DNA of 41,610 bases from Amoebophrya sp. A120. Its lineage: Eukaryota > Sar > Dinophyceae > Syndiniales > Amoebophryaceae. Below, in pieces: positions 11,319 through 21,809 of this stretch. The stretch is from assembly GCA_905178155.1 (NCBI GenBank), contig CAJINV010000001.1, forward strand, positions 5,075,992 through 5,117,601, read 5' to 3'. Position numbers and translations under genes: made by a program. Positions within the stretch are counted from its first letter, which is position 1, and every line of letters begins with the position of its first letter. The notes under the pieces are model-generated. The model searched no databases, was not told where the DNA came from, and saw nothing but the letters and a program-made list of their open reading frames with translations.

Positions 11319-12680
11319 TCACCGCTTAAGATACACCTTGAGCGGAAACCGACCGCCATCATCGGGCGTCTTCACACCAAGTCCGGGAACTAGCTGAATT
11401 CGATAATACATCGCGAACTCGTAATAAATATCGATAGTATCCCATGCGGGATGAAAATCTTTAAGATCAGCGGTGTAAAGTGGATACGTTTTTCCATTCG
11501 GCAGCTTCGGCCCCGCTTCGTACATTTCCTCGGTGAGTAGAAAAGACATATCTGCTTGCGCAAACGATTTTTCTGCTTCGTCGACTATGTAATTGAGCAC
11601 TTTGACGCGCGTTTTACGAAGAGCTGCTTCCAAGATGCCCGCAAGTTTAGTACCACCTGTCACTGGTACAGTCTGCGTGCTGTTCTCCCCTGATTCATGA
11701 TCTCTGGGACCGCGACCGGGGTCGCTTTCATCCGCATATATGCCGCTCTTGTTCTCTAGGTCTTTCAAGAGGGGCGCCGCAAAGGTTGACAAATCTTGGT
11801 CGCTGAAGTGAGCGTTGAAGCAAATCGAGAACGGGAACGCGTTGGGGTCTGGTCTCACGGTGTCAGAGAAGTACTCTTCACCCTCTGCGTCGTAAATGTC
11901 GAATCCTTTCACTTCCAGCGCAGCGAGGACATTACCGATGTGCGAAGTGCTCCCATCCGACATTTTCGGCGCTGCTGCAAACAATTCCCGTGAAATTTGA
12001 AAACTGCCTGCGCCCTTGGCTGCATCCGCGTGCATTAGACCTATAAAGTGGTCGGCAATTTTCAGCCAATCGCGTCCGCACAGCTTGTCAGAGATCCTCT
12101 CGAGCTGGGCTCGACGAAGCTTGTCGCTGCAGACCGCTTTGGCGCTTCCCAAGAAGGAACGAAATAGTGCTCACGACGTCGGACGGCAAAGAAACTCTGG
12201 TAGAGGAAGGCATCGCAGATGTTCGCTTCTTGTGGAAGACGCAGAACTGCCAAGCGTTTACCTGATTTATTTGCGCCAAAATGCAACAGAGCAGCTTTAT
12301 TTGGTTTTTTGGTGTCAAGACCTTCGTCCATTTTTTCATCTATCAGTATCATCTGCTTAATATCAACACAGAGGGTGTTACGCGAACGGATTATCGCACC
12401 ATTCCAAACGACGTAGAACAAGAATCACGGGGAAGACAATCATGAATCAAGCCTCCGACAGAAAATCACGTACCTGCGCACCCAGGACCCGTTTTTGATA
12501 ACGGAGTTCGCGAGTCTTTGCTTCGGTATCCTCCAAGGATATCAGCCAGTCATTGTAGCTCACGTTCCGACCAGCGCGCACAAGAAGGTCGTTGAAGGTC
12601 TTCTGCCTCTGTTGCTGGGACACGTTGGTCGTGCCATCGTTGGCTGTCGAGGAGCTCGCCGAGGAGGAGGAGGACGCCAT
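11319..12680 (-). pseudogene. Tandem unknown family, member 3, frameshifted
   Basis: Exon 1 is 12680-12474 (MASSSSSASS...; family motif KTFNDLL, RYQ, VLGAQ). The GT-AG intron 12262-12473 is at the family position. Exon 2 starts VNAWQFCVFH at 12261. After VVSTISFLLG the frame breaks: one extra base around 12145-12150 is needed to continue into the long frame that runs to 11319 and carries CGRDWLKIA, PKMSDGSTSHIGNV, YIVDEAEKSFAQA, FLLTEEMYEAGPKLPNGKTYPL and PGLGV. The rest is intact over more than 270 codons, so this is either a very young pseudogene or a one-base sequence error. Confidence 0.7.
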
Positions 12681-13225
12681 GATCTTGTAATTCTGCTTCT
12701 TGCAGCCTTGGTTTCACCAATAATTTGACTTGGTACATTACTTTTTTACCTACATATTTTAGTGCTAGTGTGTGGCATTTCCATAGTCAAACATCAAACC
12801 AAGATAAACTAACGAAAATCGAAGTCAAAGGGAGAATATAGAATTCTGAACTCACCTCCAAAGGGAGAGGCAAAAAGACCCTCGATAAGCTTCATCATAC
12901 GCAACCTCGAGGACGAATACTGCCATCAATATTTTCCCACATCTCGTGCGTGAATGAGTAGTCGAACGGTTACGGGTTTGCTATGGCCAAATTGCCGCAA
13001 CCTGGCACTAACACGCTTTCGCAACGAACTTGCTTCCTCGGCTGATTCTAAAAAAATCTTCTTGCCCTTTCTTCCTTGTTGGTAAGTTTTTGGTCATTGG
13101 GTAAAAACATTGGCGGGGCGCAGTGATGCATTCGGTTTTGGGTAGGAGAGCCGTCGTATCTCTATCAAGGAGACTCTTTCCTGCTCGATGACGTTCAGAG
13201 CTTTTTTTTCGTCGATCGGATCCTA
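12681..13225. other. Intergenic, no gene seen
   Basis: Spacer of 545 bp between family members 3 and 4. It presumably contains the start region of member 3 and the 3' end of member 4. Nothing else is supported. Confidence 0.45.
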
Positions 13226-14502
13226 TTATCTTGCAGCTCGCAATTTCAGTAACCATTTGTCGTCTTCTCCGTAGAAGCTCAACGCACAAACAAGACCGAG
13301 GTTCGCGTATAGGAGCGAGAAAATCGCCCAGCTGTCCTCATCGTTGGCCTCACAAGCCTCCGGGTGCATGTCGTTCACTTGCGCTGCTCGCATCGGATAA
13401 ACACGCCCATCCGGAAGTTTCGGAGCCTGCGCTTCGTACACTTCCTGAGTTATTTCCAGCCACAACTCCGCCCTCGAGAAAGCTTCCTCCGCAAGACCCG
13501 TAATCCACTGCAAAACTTCCTCCCGGGTTTTTCGAAGCGCCTGCTCAAATACCAGCATGAAGCGACTTGCGGTGGCGCACGAGGACACGGACTCGACGGG
13601 AAGACCCACGTTGCGGTGACCCATGCGGCCGCCTCCGCTGACGTCGGGCAGCCCCTTCACGAGGTGCGCCATGTAGGCAGCATCTTCATCTGCAGGATTT
13701 TCGGCGCCGTTGAAAACCATTCGAAACGGGAAAGCATCGGCACTGAAGCGATGTTGATTTCCCCGCAAATTGAAATACATCCCTGTTCCATCGCAGATCG
13801 AGTAGCCGTGCACGGAATCCAAAACAGCAAAAATCTGGTCGAGGGGCGCCGCTGAGTCGTCCGACATTTTCGGTATGGCGTCAACCATCTCGCGGGAAAG
13901 CACTAGGAACCCTGAACCGATAGCAGCGCGCTGGGCTAGCAGATCTAATACGTGCTCCACAGCTCGCTTCACGTCGCGTGCCCTCTGCTGTTCTGAACGG
14001 TCTACAAGTGTCTCAGCAGTTAACGTCTTGAAAGTCGACTTTCGGTTGTTAAATACTGGCCCGACAAAAGCACGAATCACCCCGTACACATCCGGCGGCA
14101 GCTTGGACAAACCAAAATCGCCACCTTTCCCCTTCCTCACGTGAAACACGGAGAACTGCCAAGCGTTGACCTGCCAAATAAAATAATTTCGTAAGGCCTA
14201 CGAAATCAATTTCCTTCGAAGTACAATCAGCTATTGCTATGTATTACTACAAGTCTCTTAAACAAATACATTATCAATAGAAGTGGTACCATTGACCCCA
14301 CCACAAGCTTCTGGAAACAAATCGCCCGTGTTTCTGCTTCGATCTTTTCCATTGCCGCGAGCCAGTCATCGTAATCCTTTCCAGCACTGCGCACTAACAA
14401 GTCGGAAAGCGTCTTCTTCGCATTTTGTACATCTTCACGACGCGTGCCTCCGGCTCCCGCCGTGGTGGATGACGATGAAGAAGATGCGCCGGAGGAGGGC
14501 AT
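13226..14502 (-). CDS. Tandem unknown family, member 4 (two exons)
   Basis: Exons 14502-14290 and 14170-13226 give about 385 aa. The start ATG at 14502 opens a Ser-rich leader (MPSSGASSSSSSTT), then KKTLSDLLVRS, DDWLAAMEKIEAETRA and QKLVVGSM. The intron 14171-14289 is 119 bp, GT-AG, phase 0, at the family position before VNAWQF. Downstream come QRARDVK, IPKMSDDSAAPLDQIFAVL, LRKTREEVLQWITGLAEEAF, ITQEVYEAQAPKLPDG and VYPMRAAQVNDMHPE. It is the most diverged member (TEEIY has become TQEVY), suggesting an older duplication. Function unknown. Confidence 0.83.
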
Positions 14503-15111
14503 TTTTTGTCAGATACTTGATTTGTTTCTCTGTGATCAGGGACAGGAGAAGCGCTTGGTCTACCGCCTTACTCGACAAACAAGATAAAAATACGACGAGG
14601 ATTTTTTACAGAGGTTACCTACAACAAGAAGAAGAATGTTTAGACTTGGGACTTTCTTTCCCAACGCACCTAATAGGATAGCGAGCTAGAAATTAGGAAT
14701 TAGCGACCAAAATCATTTTGCTCGAGGCCACAATGCGAATACATATACACGCAATGGGGCGAAAGAACGACAATAGCAAGAATCGATTTCGATATGTTGA
14801 TAAAGATTCCGATATAAACGCTCTCGAAAATCAATCATGGCGTCCCTCTACGTTGGCATTCCCACCGACAACATGATCGATCTTCGTTTTCGGTTTCTTT
14901 CCAACGCGAGCTGAAATTCGTACATCTTTCATAGCCGTTTTTGTTGTAGGCGAAGGTGCCACAGCAAGTTGTTCAAATGTTATTTTTCTGTGAGACCCTG
15001 ACGCCCTGAGACCCAAACCAGCGAAACACGACGGCAGCGTGGTTTTCTTGTGTTTAGAATGACGCAAAATAAATACTCATAGCATCGCGATTTCGATTTC
15101 TCTTGTTTTTT
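14503..15111. other. Intergenic, no gene seen
   Basis: Spacer between the tandem gene family and the repeat island. A 78-codon minus frame (14831-15067) is basic but unsupported by splice sites or similarity and is not called. Confidence 0.4.
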
Positions 15112-15990
15112 GGGGGATCTGCCTTTTCCACGGGGATCCGCCCGTTCCCCGGGGATCCGCCTGTTACTCGGGGATCCGCCCGCTCCCCGGGGATCCGCCT
15201 TCGCCCAGGGGATCCGCCCGTTCCCCGGGGATCCGCCTTCGCCCAGGGGATCCGCCCCTTCCCCGGGGAACCGCCTTCGCTCAGGGGATCCGCCCGCTCC
15301 CCGGGGATCCGCCTTCGCGCAGGGGATCCGCCCGGTCCCAGGGGATCCGCCCGTTCCCCGGGGATCCGCCTTCGCTCAGGGGATCCGCCCGTTCCCCGGG
15401 GATCCGCCTGCGCGCAGGGGATCCGCCCGCTCCCCGGGGATCCGCCTTCGCCCAGGGGGTCCGCCCGGTCCCAGGGGATCCGCCCCTTCCCCGGGGATCC
15501 GCCTTCGCTCAGGGGATCCGCCCGTTCCCCGGGGATCCGCCTTCGCTCAGGGGATCCGCCCGTTCCCCGGGGATCCGCCTTCGCTCAGGGGATCCGCCCG
15601 CTCCCCGGGGATCCGCCTTCGCCCAGGGGGTCCGCCCGTTCCCCGGGGATCCGCCTTCGCCCAAGGGATCCGCCTGCTACTCGGGGATCCACCCGCTCCC
15701 CGGGGATCCGCCCGTTCCCCGGGGATCCGCCCTCGCCCAGGGGATCCGCTTGTTCCTCGGGCATCCGCCCGTTCCCGGGGGATACGCCCGTTCCCCGGGG
15801 GCTCCGCCCGCACCCCGGGGGATCCGCCTTCGCCCGGGGGATCCGCCTGCTCTCCGGGGGATCCGCCCGCTCCCCGGGGATCCGCCTGTTCTGAGGGGGA
15901 TCCGCCTGCTTTCCGGGGGATCCGCCCGCGCCCCGGGGGGTCCGCCCTCGCCCCGGAGGGCCGGTCCGCCTCCCGCGGATCCGCGCGCCC
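15112..15990. repeat. 19-bp GC-rich minisatellite, about 45 copies
   Basis: Tandem units of 19 bp alternate between GGGGATCCGCCCGTTCCCC and GGGGATCCGCCTTCGCCCA types. Each unit contains the palindrome GGATCC. Up to about 15770 the units are precise; beyond it they drift to 20-21 bp and fade into GC-rich sequence that continues to about 16290. Because 19 is not a multiple of 3, all three frames read the same 19-residue Pro/Gly/Arg period, which creates long spurious open frames. Confidence 0.95.
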
Positions 15991-16351
15991 TGGGTCGCGC
16001 CTTTGCTGGGGGGGGTCCAGCCTACGAACTTTCTTTGGGGGGATCCTCCTCAGCTCGGGGGATCCGCCCTCACCCCGGTGCGTTCGCTCCAGCCTCCGGG
16101 GATCTCCCCTTGCCAGGAGGGATCCGATATTCGTGCTTGCCCCTCGGACTGCGCCGGCGGTGCGGGGTTTCACTCCCTCCCCGACGGACACCCGGCCAGC
16201 CCGGGGCGGGTGCGCCCTTGCGCCAGAGGCTCGATCCAGCCTTAGGGGTCCCTGCCCTTGCCGCGTTGGCGGTGGGCACGGGCACGGGCACCGGCAAACC
16301 GGCGCACATTTCTTGCTTCGGCTTGGTTCTTACAAGTTGTCAGTGTGTTGC

Positions 16352-16380
16352 TGGTTGTCAAAGCGCCGCTTTGACAACCA
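16352..16380. repeat. Perfect hairpin, 14-bp arms
   Basis: The arm TGGTTGTCAAAGCG is followed after one base by its exact reverse complement. Weaker pairing (GTTGC / GCAGG side) extends the stem, and a TTTGACAACC word recurs just downstream. It lies close to the left outer inverted repeat and could be a subterminal transposase site or cruciform. Confidence 0.85.
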
Positions 16381-16579
16381 ACAGCAGGATCGAGATTTGA
16401 CAACCACACAGAAACAAGAGGCGTTCGCACAACCACCCGAGGCCTTGAGAATCGAGGGAGTGCGCGCCGGTCTGCCGCGATGCCCTGCACTCGAGTGCGT
16501 TCCAAAATCTTCCAAAATGTGCGCCGGTTTGCCGCGGTGCCCGAAATCGACACTGTGCCGCCGGGGAAAGACCGCGAAG

Positions 16580-17259
16580 GACGGCGCGAATCCGGCCAGA
16601 GGATTCCGGAGAGGATTTTGGAATCCTCTCAGGGACGAATCCTCTTCCGAAATCGAGGCAATACCGCCGGGGGAAGGGCGCGGAAGACGGCTCAACTTGG
16701 GCCAGAGGATTCCTGAGAGGATTTTGGAATCCTCTGCGGAATCCTCTGTGGAATCCGCGCCCGAAATCGAGGCAGTGCCGTCGGGGAAAGGGCGCGAGGG
16801 ACGGGCCAACTTGGGCCAGAGGATTCCTGAGGGGATTTTGGAATCCTCTGCAGAATCCTCTGCGGAATCCTCTCGCGAAATCGAGGTAGTGCCGCCGGGG
16901 TAAGGGCGTGGAAGACGGACCAACCTGGGCCAGAGGATTCCTGAGAGGATTTTGGAATCCCCTGAGGAATCCTCTGCGGAATCCTCTGTGGAATCCTCCC
17001 CCGAAATCGAGGCACTGCCGTCGGGGAAAGGGCGCGAGGGACGGCGCAACTTGGGCCAGAGGATTCCTGGGAGGATTTTGGAAGCCTCTGCGGAATCCTC
17101 CCCCGAAATCGAGGCACTGCCGTCGGGGAAAGGGCGCGGAAGACGGCTCAACTTGGGCCAGAGGATTCCTGAGAGGATTTCGGAATCCTCTGAGGAATCC
17201 TCTGTGGAATCCTCTGGGGAATCCTCCCCCGAAATCGAGGCACTGCCGTCGGGGAAAGG
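16580..17259. repeat. Minisatellite of 102-126-bp units, left part
   Basis: Successive units start at 16701, 16815, 16929, 17055 and 17157 (GCCAGAGGATTCCT...), so lengths are 114, 114, 126 and 102. They differ by whole 12-bp blocks of the internal GGAATCCTCTGC type. A degenerate first unit lies near 16590-16700. Each unit has AGGATTCC and GGAATCCT words in opposite orientation, so it can fold. The array is split by the element at 17260-18582 and resumes after it. Confidence 0.93.
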
Positions 17260-17874
17260 TCAGGCGGACAGGCCCGGGCGACCTCTTTTTCTAATTGGTC
17301 TCTGAAAGTTGTCTAATTTGAGAACCAAAAGAAGGCGCAGGCGCAGAAAAAAACACCCCGGCCGAACATCCTAGCCCGAGGGCGATGCCTCCTCGAAGAG
17401 CCAAACCCTCCGACCATTGCTGCTCCACTGGCGGGCGCAACGGAATCAACAGGGCCCAAAATCAGGCAAAAAAAGCAACCCGGAACGGAGAAACACCACA
17501 CCCACCCCGCCCGGCCCAAAGCCTTGCCGGAACACAAAGAAAGGCCCACCAAGAGAATTCATGGCGCCAGCGCAAGCCGATGCACGCGGCGCCCAACCAA
17601 TCAAAGGCCCGGCCGCAGGCCATTCAAATTCGAAGAGAGGGCGCGGGCGGGCAAACATCGGCCGGACCAAAATGAAAGGGCACAAATTAGAATCGGCTTC
17701 AAATTTGTGTCCGGCGCGCGCCGGTTTCGTGTCTAATTTGCGTCCGGGGACACCCCGCGGCCCCCCGAAAAAAAGGTAGCTAATCTGAAATCTAATTTTT
17801 TTGGAACCGTGTCTAATATGCTCTTTAATCTGCATCTAATTTGCAGAGGCCCCCGGCCCCCCCGCCGGAAAAAT

Positions 17875-17931
17875 CGTTCCCGATTTCCTTGTGCAAAATT
17901 TCGTCGGTTTTGCACAGGGAAATCGGTAACG
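17875..17931. repeat. Hairpin inside the 1323-bp element
   Basis: Arms 17875-17898 and 17908-17931 are 24 bp with two mismatches, around a 9-base loop. The arms contain CGATTTCCTTGTGCAAAA and its complement. AT-rich AAATTAG words flank it. Confidence 0.85.
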
Positions 17932-18110
17932 ATTTTCGGCCGCTGCAAATTAGCCAGCCAATTAGCGCCTATTAGCCGCTACATTAGCTGCAAATTAGGC
18001 GCGGATTAGCTGCAAATTAGGCGCAGATTAGAAGCGCCTAAATGAGGCCCGTTTTCCAATTAGAATTTCAAATTAGAATTTTCATGGAGGTGTTCCCGGG
18101 GCTTTTGGCG

Positions 18111-18148
18111 GGCATGTCAAACATGGCCGATGCCATGTTTGAAATGCC
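18111..18148. repeat. Second hairpin inside the 1323-bp element
   Basis: Arms 18111-18127 and 18132-18148 (GGCATGTCAAACATGGC type) pair with one mismatch around a 4-base loop. Further complementarity lies outside (GGCGGGCATG against CATGCCCGCC). Confidence 0.85.
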
Positions 18149-18582
18149 CACGCCCATGCCCGCCCCCAGGCGAAGAAGAAGGAAAACACAGGACCAAACA
18201 CGAAATCCCCTGCCGGACCAAAATCCGTCGGCCCGCCACACCCTGCCCAGAACACACACAGACACGCGCCAAGCCGGAAAGGCCACAGGCTGAACGCCAA
18301 GCCAGAACACGCCCCCGGCGGCCGGACACGACTTCCAGGCCCAAGGGGGACGAACCGCCGGCGGCAATGCCACAAAGCGAAAGGCGCCATCGCCGCGAAA
18401 TCGGCAAAACCAGGAGGCCGCGGGCCCCCATTTGAATAACGGCGCGCCGAATGTTCCCAATACGTTGCGCAACGAGATTCGGCACGCAACCAACCCGACG
18501 CCAAGGGGCTCCACACGCTCGCAAATTAGCCGGATTTTAATTGATAATTAGAACCGGAAGGCGCCCGGGCCTGTCCGCCTGA

Positions 18583-18900
18583 GGAAAGGGCGCGAGGGAC
18601 GGCTCAACTTGGGCCAGAGGATTCCTGAGAGGATTTTGGAATCCTCTGCGGAATCCTCTGTGGAATCCTCCCCCGAAATCGAGGCACCGCCGTCGGGGAA
18701 AGGGCGCGGAAGACGGCTCGACTTGGGCCAGAGGATTCCTGAGAGGATTTTGGAATCCTCTGAGGAATCCTCTGTGGAATCCTCCCGCGAAATCGAGGCA
18801 CTGCCGTCGGGGAAAGGGCGCGAGGGACGGCTCAACTTGGGCCAGAGGATTCCTGAGAGGATTTTGGAATCCTCTGAGGAATCCCCTGCGGAATCCTCTG
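18583..18900. repeat. Minisatellite of ~114-bp units, right part
   Basis: Three further units of the array interrupted by the nested element, same orientation and same 12-bp subrepeats as 16580-17259. It ends at the right outer inverted repeat (18904-18924). Confidence 0.9.
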
Positions 18901-18924
18901 CGAAAATGTGCGCCGGTTTGCCGG

Positions 18925-19425
18925 GGCCGCCAGGTTGCTCGCAATCCGCAGCCGACTGTGGCGATTTGGGCGCACGAGACTGCAACGCAGACGCGGCGCG
19001 GTTGTGCACACAAACAGCAGCGGCGTCCTTGCGCGCGCCGCGTTTTCGGTTGCATTGCAACACACTTTAGCACGAGCGAAGCCGAAGGTTTCCCGGGAAA
19101 CCTTAAACGACCTTGCCCGAGCGGAATCCATTGATTTCTGGGTCTCACAGCGTCACTTTCTCTTTTCTGTTTGGGCAACTATCGTACAAGAAGTCTATTG
19201 AGTTTTTCGTTTGTTGGTTCTCGAAATCGAACTTCTCTGATATCAGACTTGGATAGTGTTTTTGCTTGCGCGTAGAAGGAGGTTTACTATCTATGAAACA
19301 TACATATAGTAGGTACAGGCATACAAAGATCCGTCACGCTTCTTTTCCCCGTCGGTCTTCAATACAATTCGTGAGGAAGGAAGCAAGAAACCGTCATTAT
19401 TTTGCTGGTACACATACAGGGATTA
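18925..19425. other. GC-rich flank with a 20-bp palindrome, no gene called
   Basis: A minus-strand frame crosses 18537-19178, but most of it is minisatellite; its unique part is Arg/Cys-rich and not convincing. Positions 19085-19104 form a perfect 20-bp palindrome centred on TTCCCGGGAA. No other feature is supported. Confidence 0.4.
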
Positions 19426-20101
19426 GACAAGGAAAATTCCAGAAGTACATCAAAAATCGAGCACCCCCCTCCCACGGGGTGGCGGCGGGGCGAGATGATT
19501 TGTCTGCGTTGCGGCTAGTAGCGGCCCGCCCCATTTCTGCAAGCCTATCGGCCCGGACCAGCCGCGACTCCTTCTCGAGTAGAAAGGGCAAGCGCGCATC
19601 TGCCGCGCAAGTGTTTCGCCTTTGGCGCAACTGGCTCGGGGGCTCGTTTACAAACAAGGCCGGCCAAAACTCTACAAAGGCGACAGGCGGAACCCAGGGG
19701 CCCCCCTCCAGGGGGGTGCCTGAGGGGGGTACTTTTTTTGATTCCGAAATCGGCCATTTTAGGTCGGGGGAAGGAACGCCAAGGGGGGTGCTTTTTGGGG
19801 GTGCTTTTTCTTGGGCAAAAGGGGGGCCCTTGGATTGGCCCCGCGGCGCGACTTTCCAGGAGACGGCCATTGCTCATTGGATCCGGAAAGACCTGGCCGC
19901 AGAATTCTTGAAGTATTGTCGTGGTGTTGCTCTGGGTGGTGACGGAAGACGAACGCCGAAGCCGGCGGCGTTTCCGGTTGTGTGGGACCCACTGAAGAAA
20001 GCCGCCACCTAGATGAAGCCTACCCGAGCCAACCGCCTGTCCCGTCACCCCACGGGAGGGGGGTGCTCGATTTTTGATGTACTTCTGGAATTTTCCTTGT
20101 C
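19426..20101. mobile_element. 676-bp element with 56-bp perfect inverted repeats
   Basis: Positions 19426-19481 (start GACAAGGAAAATTCCAGAAG, end CCCACGGGGTG) recur exactly inverted at 20046-20101. Both ends abut TA, consistent with a TA target-site duplication as in Tc1/mariner-like elements, although a longer palindromic reading (TTA/TAA) is possible. The GC-rich interior contains several GGGGGG blocks. The plus-strand frame across it lacks transposase features, so it is called a MITE-like non-autonomous element. Perfect long arms imply recent movement or arm conversion. Confidence 0.85.
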
Positions 20102-20404
20102 TAAATGGGAGAAGGCGATAGTACAAGAACTGGTGTCATCAATTACGTTTCTGGCGCGCGTTGGTCGTACTAGACTGAAAGAACCGTATACATAGTCATC
20201 AGAAATAGAAACAGAAGTACACCCTATTTGTTTTGGATTTCCATCTCACTGCAGGTGGACTTGCGGTCCGCGAAAACAAAAGCAGGTGGAGAGGTGATAG
20301 AGATAGTGCTTTCTTTTCATACAATTTCAAGTCGTAGGTCTTCAGCTACCGTGGATGAACAAAACGATGTCGGTAGGTCAAAGTATCGAATGCCTTGTTC
20401 CACC
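20102..20404. other. Spacer, no gene seen
   Basis: About 300 bp between the 676-bp element and the stop codon of the next minus-strand gene; presumably the 3' untranslated region of that gene. Confidence 0.4.
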
Positions 20405-21809
20405 TCACGAAGTGACCAGGATTTCCTCCCGCAGTTCACCATCCGCGTTGGCGTCTCCGCCAATGCCGAACAGCTTGTAGAAGAATCCCATGCTGGCCGG
20501 CGGCGTGATGTTAAACCGGATCTCCGTGGCGCCGATGAGGGAGCTCTCTTCTTCACTGGACGACGTCGCAATGGACGTGTCTGTCTCGTAGTCACTGCCG
20601 CTGGATTGTTCACTACAACTGCTGGTGCTGGTCTCCATCTCAATCTCCTCCATCACGTCACTCAGCGTCGGGCTCCGCTCCACAGCAATGGGGGAAAGCA
20701 TCTCGGAGAGCATCTCGGAATTGCCAGCAGCCGGGTGCAGGAAGAAGGCGTCGCCCTTCGTGCTGCGCGGCGTGGTGGGGAACAGGACTGGAGTGGTCGG
20801 GAGAAGCAGGGGGCTGTGAACAAGAGAGATTGGATTTGCTATGGAGTTTTCATAAATTAGAAGTGGAAAGCAGGGAACGAGGAAGACCAAGAAAACAGTT
20901 CATCTTTTATCATCACTTAAAGAGGTCGACAACTTGTAGACGTACAGTGATTGACTGGAGCTCTTTCTCTCTCCCGTTAGCCCCCCGCTCTTCGCTAACG
21001 CGGTCGGCTGCTGCACTGAATGGACTCCCGAGCTGCGCCCTTGCCGTGCGAAAAGAAATCCGAGTAAGATGCCCGACAGAAGCAACGCGAAACCCTGGGC
21101 GTGGCGGAGGTAGTGTTCCTGTTGTTGGTTTTTGTTTTTCGAATAAACAAGAGGTGTTCACCTAGACTAGTATGTTGAGTCGATGTCTCTAAAAGCAGCC
21201 CGAGTCGCAATAAAACGAAGTAATGTCCAGACCAGAGTTTCTTTGTTCCTGACCAACAGAAGCCAGTACCCAGAAATTCCCTCGCTTCTTTTGACTTTCG
21301 CCAATGGCGGCCTTGAGCGCCTGCACAGCCTCAGCGCGCGGCTCCCGACGCAACCAGAGTCCCCGAGACGACCTCTTTCCGACCGCCTCCCCCTGCTCGA
21401 GCTCACCGTTCGCACCACCGGCCGCAGCGTCGGCGTGCCCGCTTGACAGCAATTCGACAGACACTGCCGCAGGGCCTGTATGGTCGTCTTGCGCAGTGTG
21501 CTGCGGTTGCTGGACGTTGACGGCCACCGGAGCTGCGCTGCCTTTTCCAGCATCCACCGTTTCGTCCACGCCATCTTCGCCTTCGGCCAGTGGAAAAAGC
21601 GGAGCGATGGTGACGGCGACGCCGCCCGAACCTGTCGAAGAGTCTCCATTTTCAGCATGGTCAAACGCTTCGGATGGCGGTAAGCCATGGGGGTCCTCCA
21701 GCCCGGTAGTAGGTTGTGCCAGCCCGGTTCTCTCGGTCCGCAGCACGTGCGAACTCGTACCCACACCGTTATCGGCAACGATTGCAAGCGAGAAGGAACG
21801 AAGCAACAT
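20405..21809 (-). CDS. Unknown single-span membrane protein (three exons)
   Basis: Exons 21809-21244, 21113-20946 and 20813-20405 give about 380 aa. Residues 1-185 are an acidic, Ala/Gly/Glu-rich region starting MLLRSFSLAIVADNG. Exon 2 carries the hydrophobic span FALLLSGILLGFLF followed by a basic ARQGR, a likely stop-transfer signal. Exon 3 is a Ser/Glu-rich stretch ending in FFYKLFGIGGDANADGELRE. The first intron is bounded by an 8-bp direct repeat CAGGAACA (on the coding strand) and removing one copy joins VGQE to HYLRHAQG in frame. The second is GT-AG (GTACGT...CACAG), phase 2. No family recognised. Confidence 0.65.
21122..21251. mobile_element. 130-bp intron bounded by an 8-bp direct repeat
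   Basis: The coding-strand word CAGGAACA occurs at both ends (plus-strand 21114-21121 and 21244-21251). Excising one copy preserves frame. No terminal inverted repeats are obvious, so the mobile origin is inferred only from the repeat. Confidence 0.45.

Larger units (their letters stand above)
17260..18582. mobile_element. 1323-bp inverted-repeat DNA element nested in the minisatellite
   Basis: The ends are 21-bp perfect inverted repeats (TCAGGCGGACAGGCCCGGGC plus G), with weaker similarity extending to TTCTAATT. It is flanked by an exact 7-bp target-site duplication GGAAAGG (17253-17259 and 18583-18589) created from the array word GGGGAAAGGGCG. Inside are many CTAATTTG/CAAATTAG words in both orientations, two long hairpins, and no credible transposase frame. 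It is a non-autonomous DNA transposon of unassigned superfamily. The TSD within a tandem array proves insertion after the array formed. Confidence 0.88.
16291..18924. mobile_element. 2.6-kb segment between 21-bp perfect inverted repeats
   Basis: The 21-bp sequence at 16291-16311 (contains GGCAAACCGGCGCACATT) recurs as an exact inverted copy at 18904-18924; a further similar copy lies near 16514-16533. Between them are a hairpin, the second minisatellite and the nested 1323-bp element. This looks like a composite or repeat-expanded non-autonomous DNA transposon. No clear target-site duplication is visible at the outer ends, so the border is uncertain. Confidence 0.45.

Noticed and set aside
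15110-16903. 597-codon plus-strand frame and several shorter frames over the repeat island
   Set aside because: Produced by the 19-bp and 114-bp repeats, whose lack of stops keeps frames open; no start context, splice sites or non-repeat domain.
15112-18900. CRISPR-like array
   Set aside because: Units are contiguous tandem repeats without unique spacers, in a eukaryotic context.
19266-20012. 248-codon plus-strand frame
   Set aside because: Mostly the interior and left arm of the 676-bp inverted-repeat element; no transposase or other domain.
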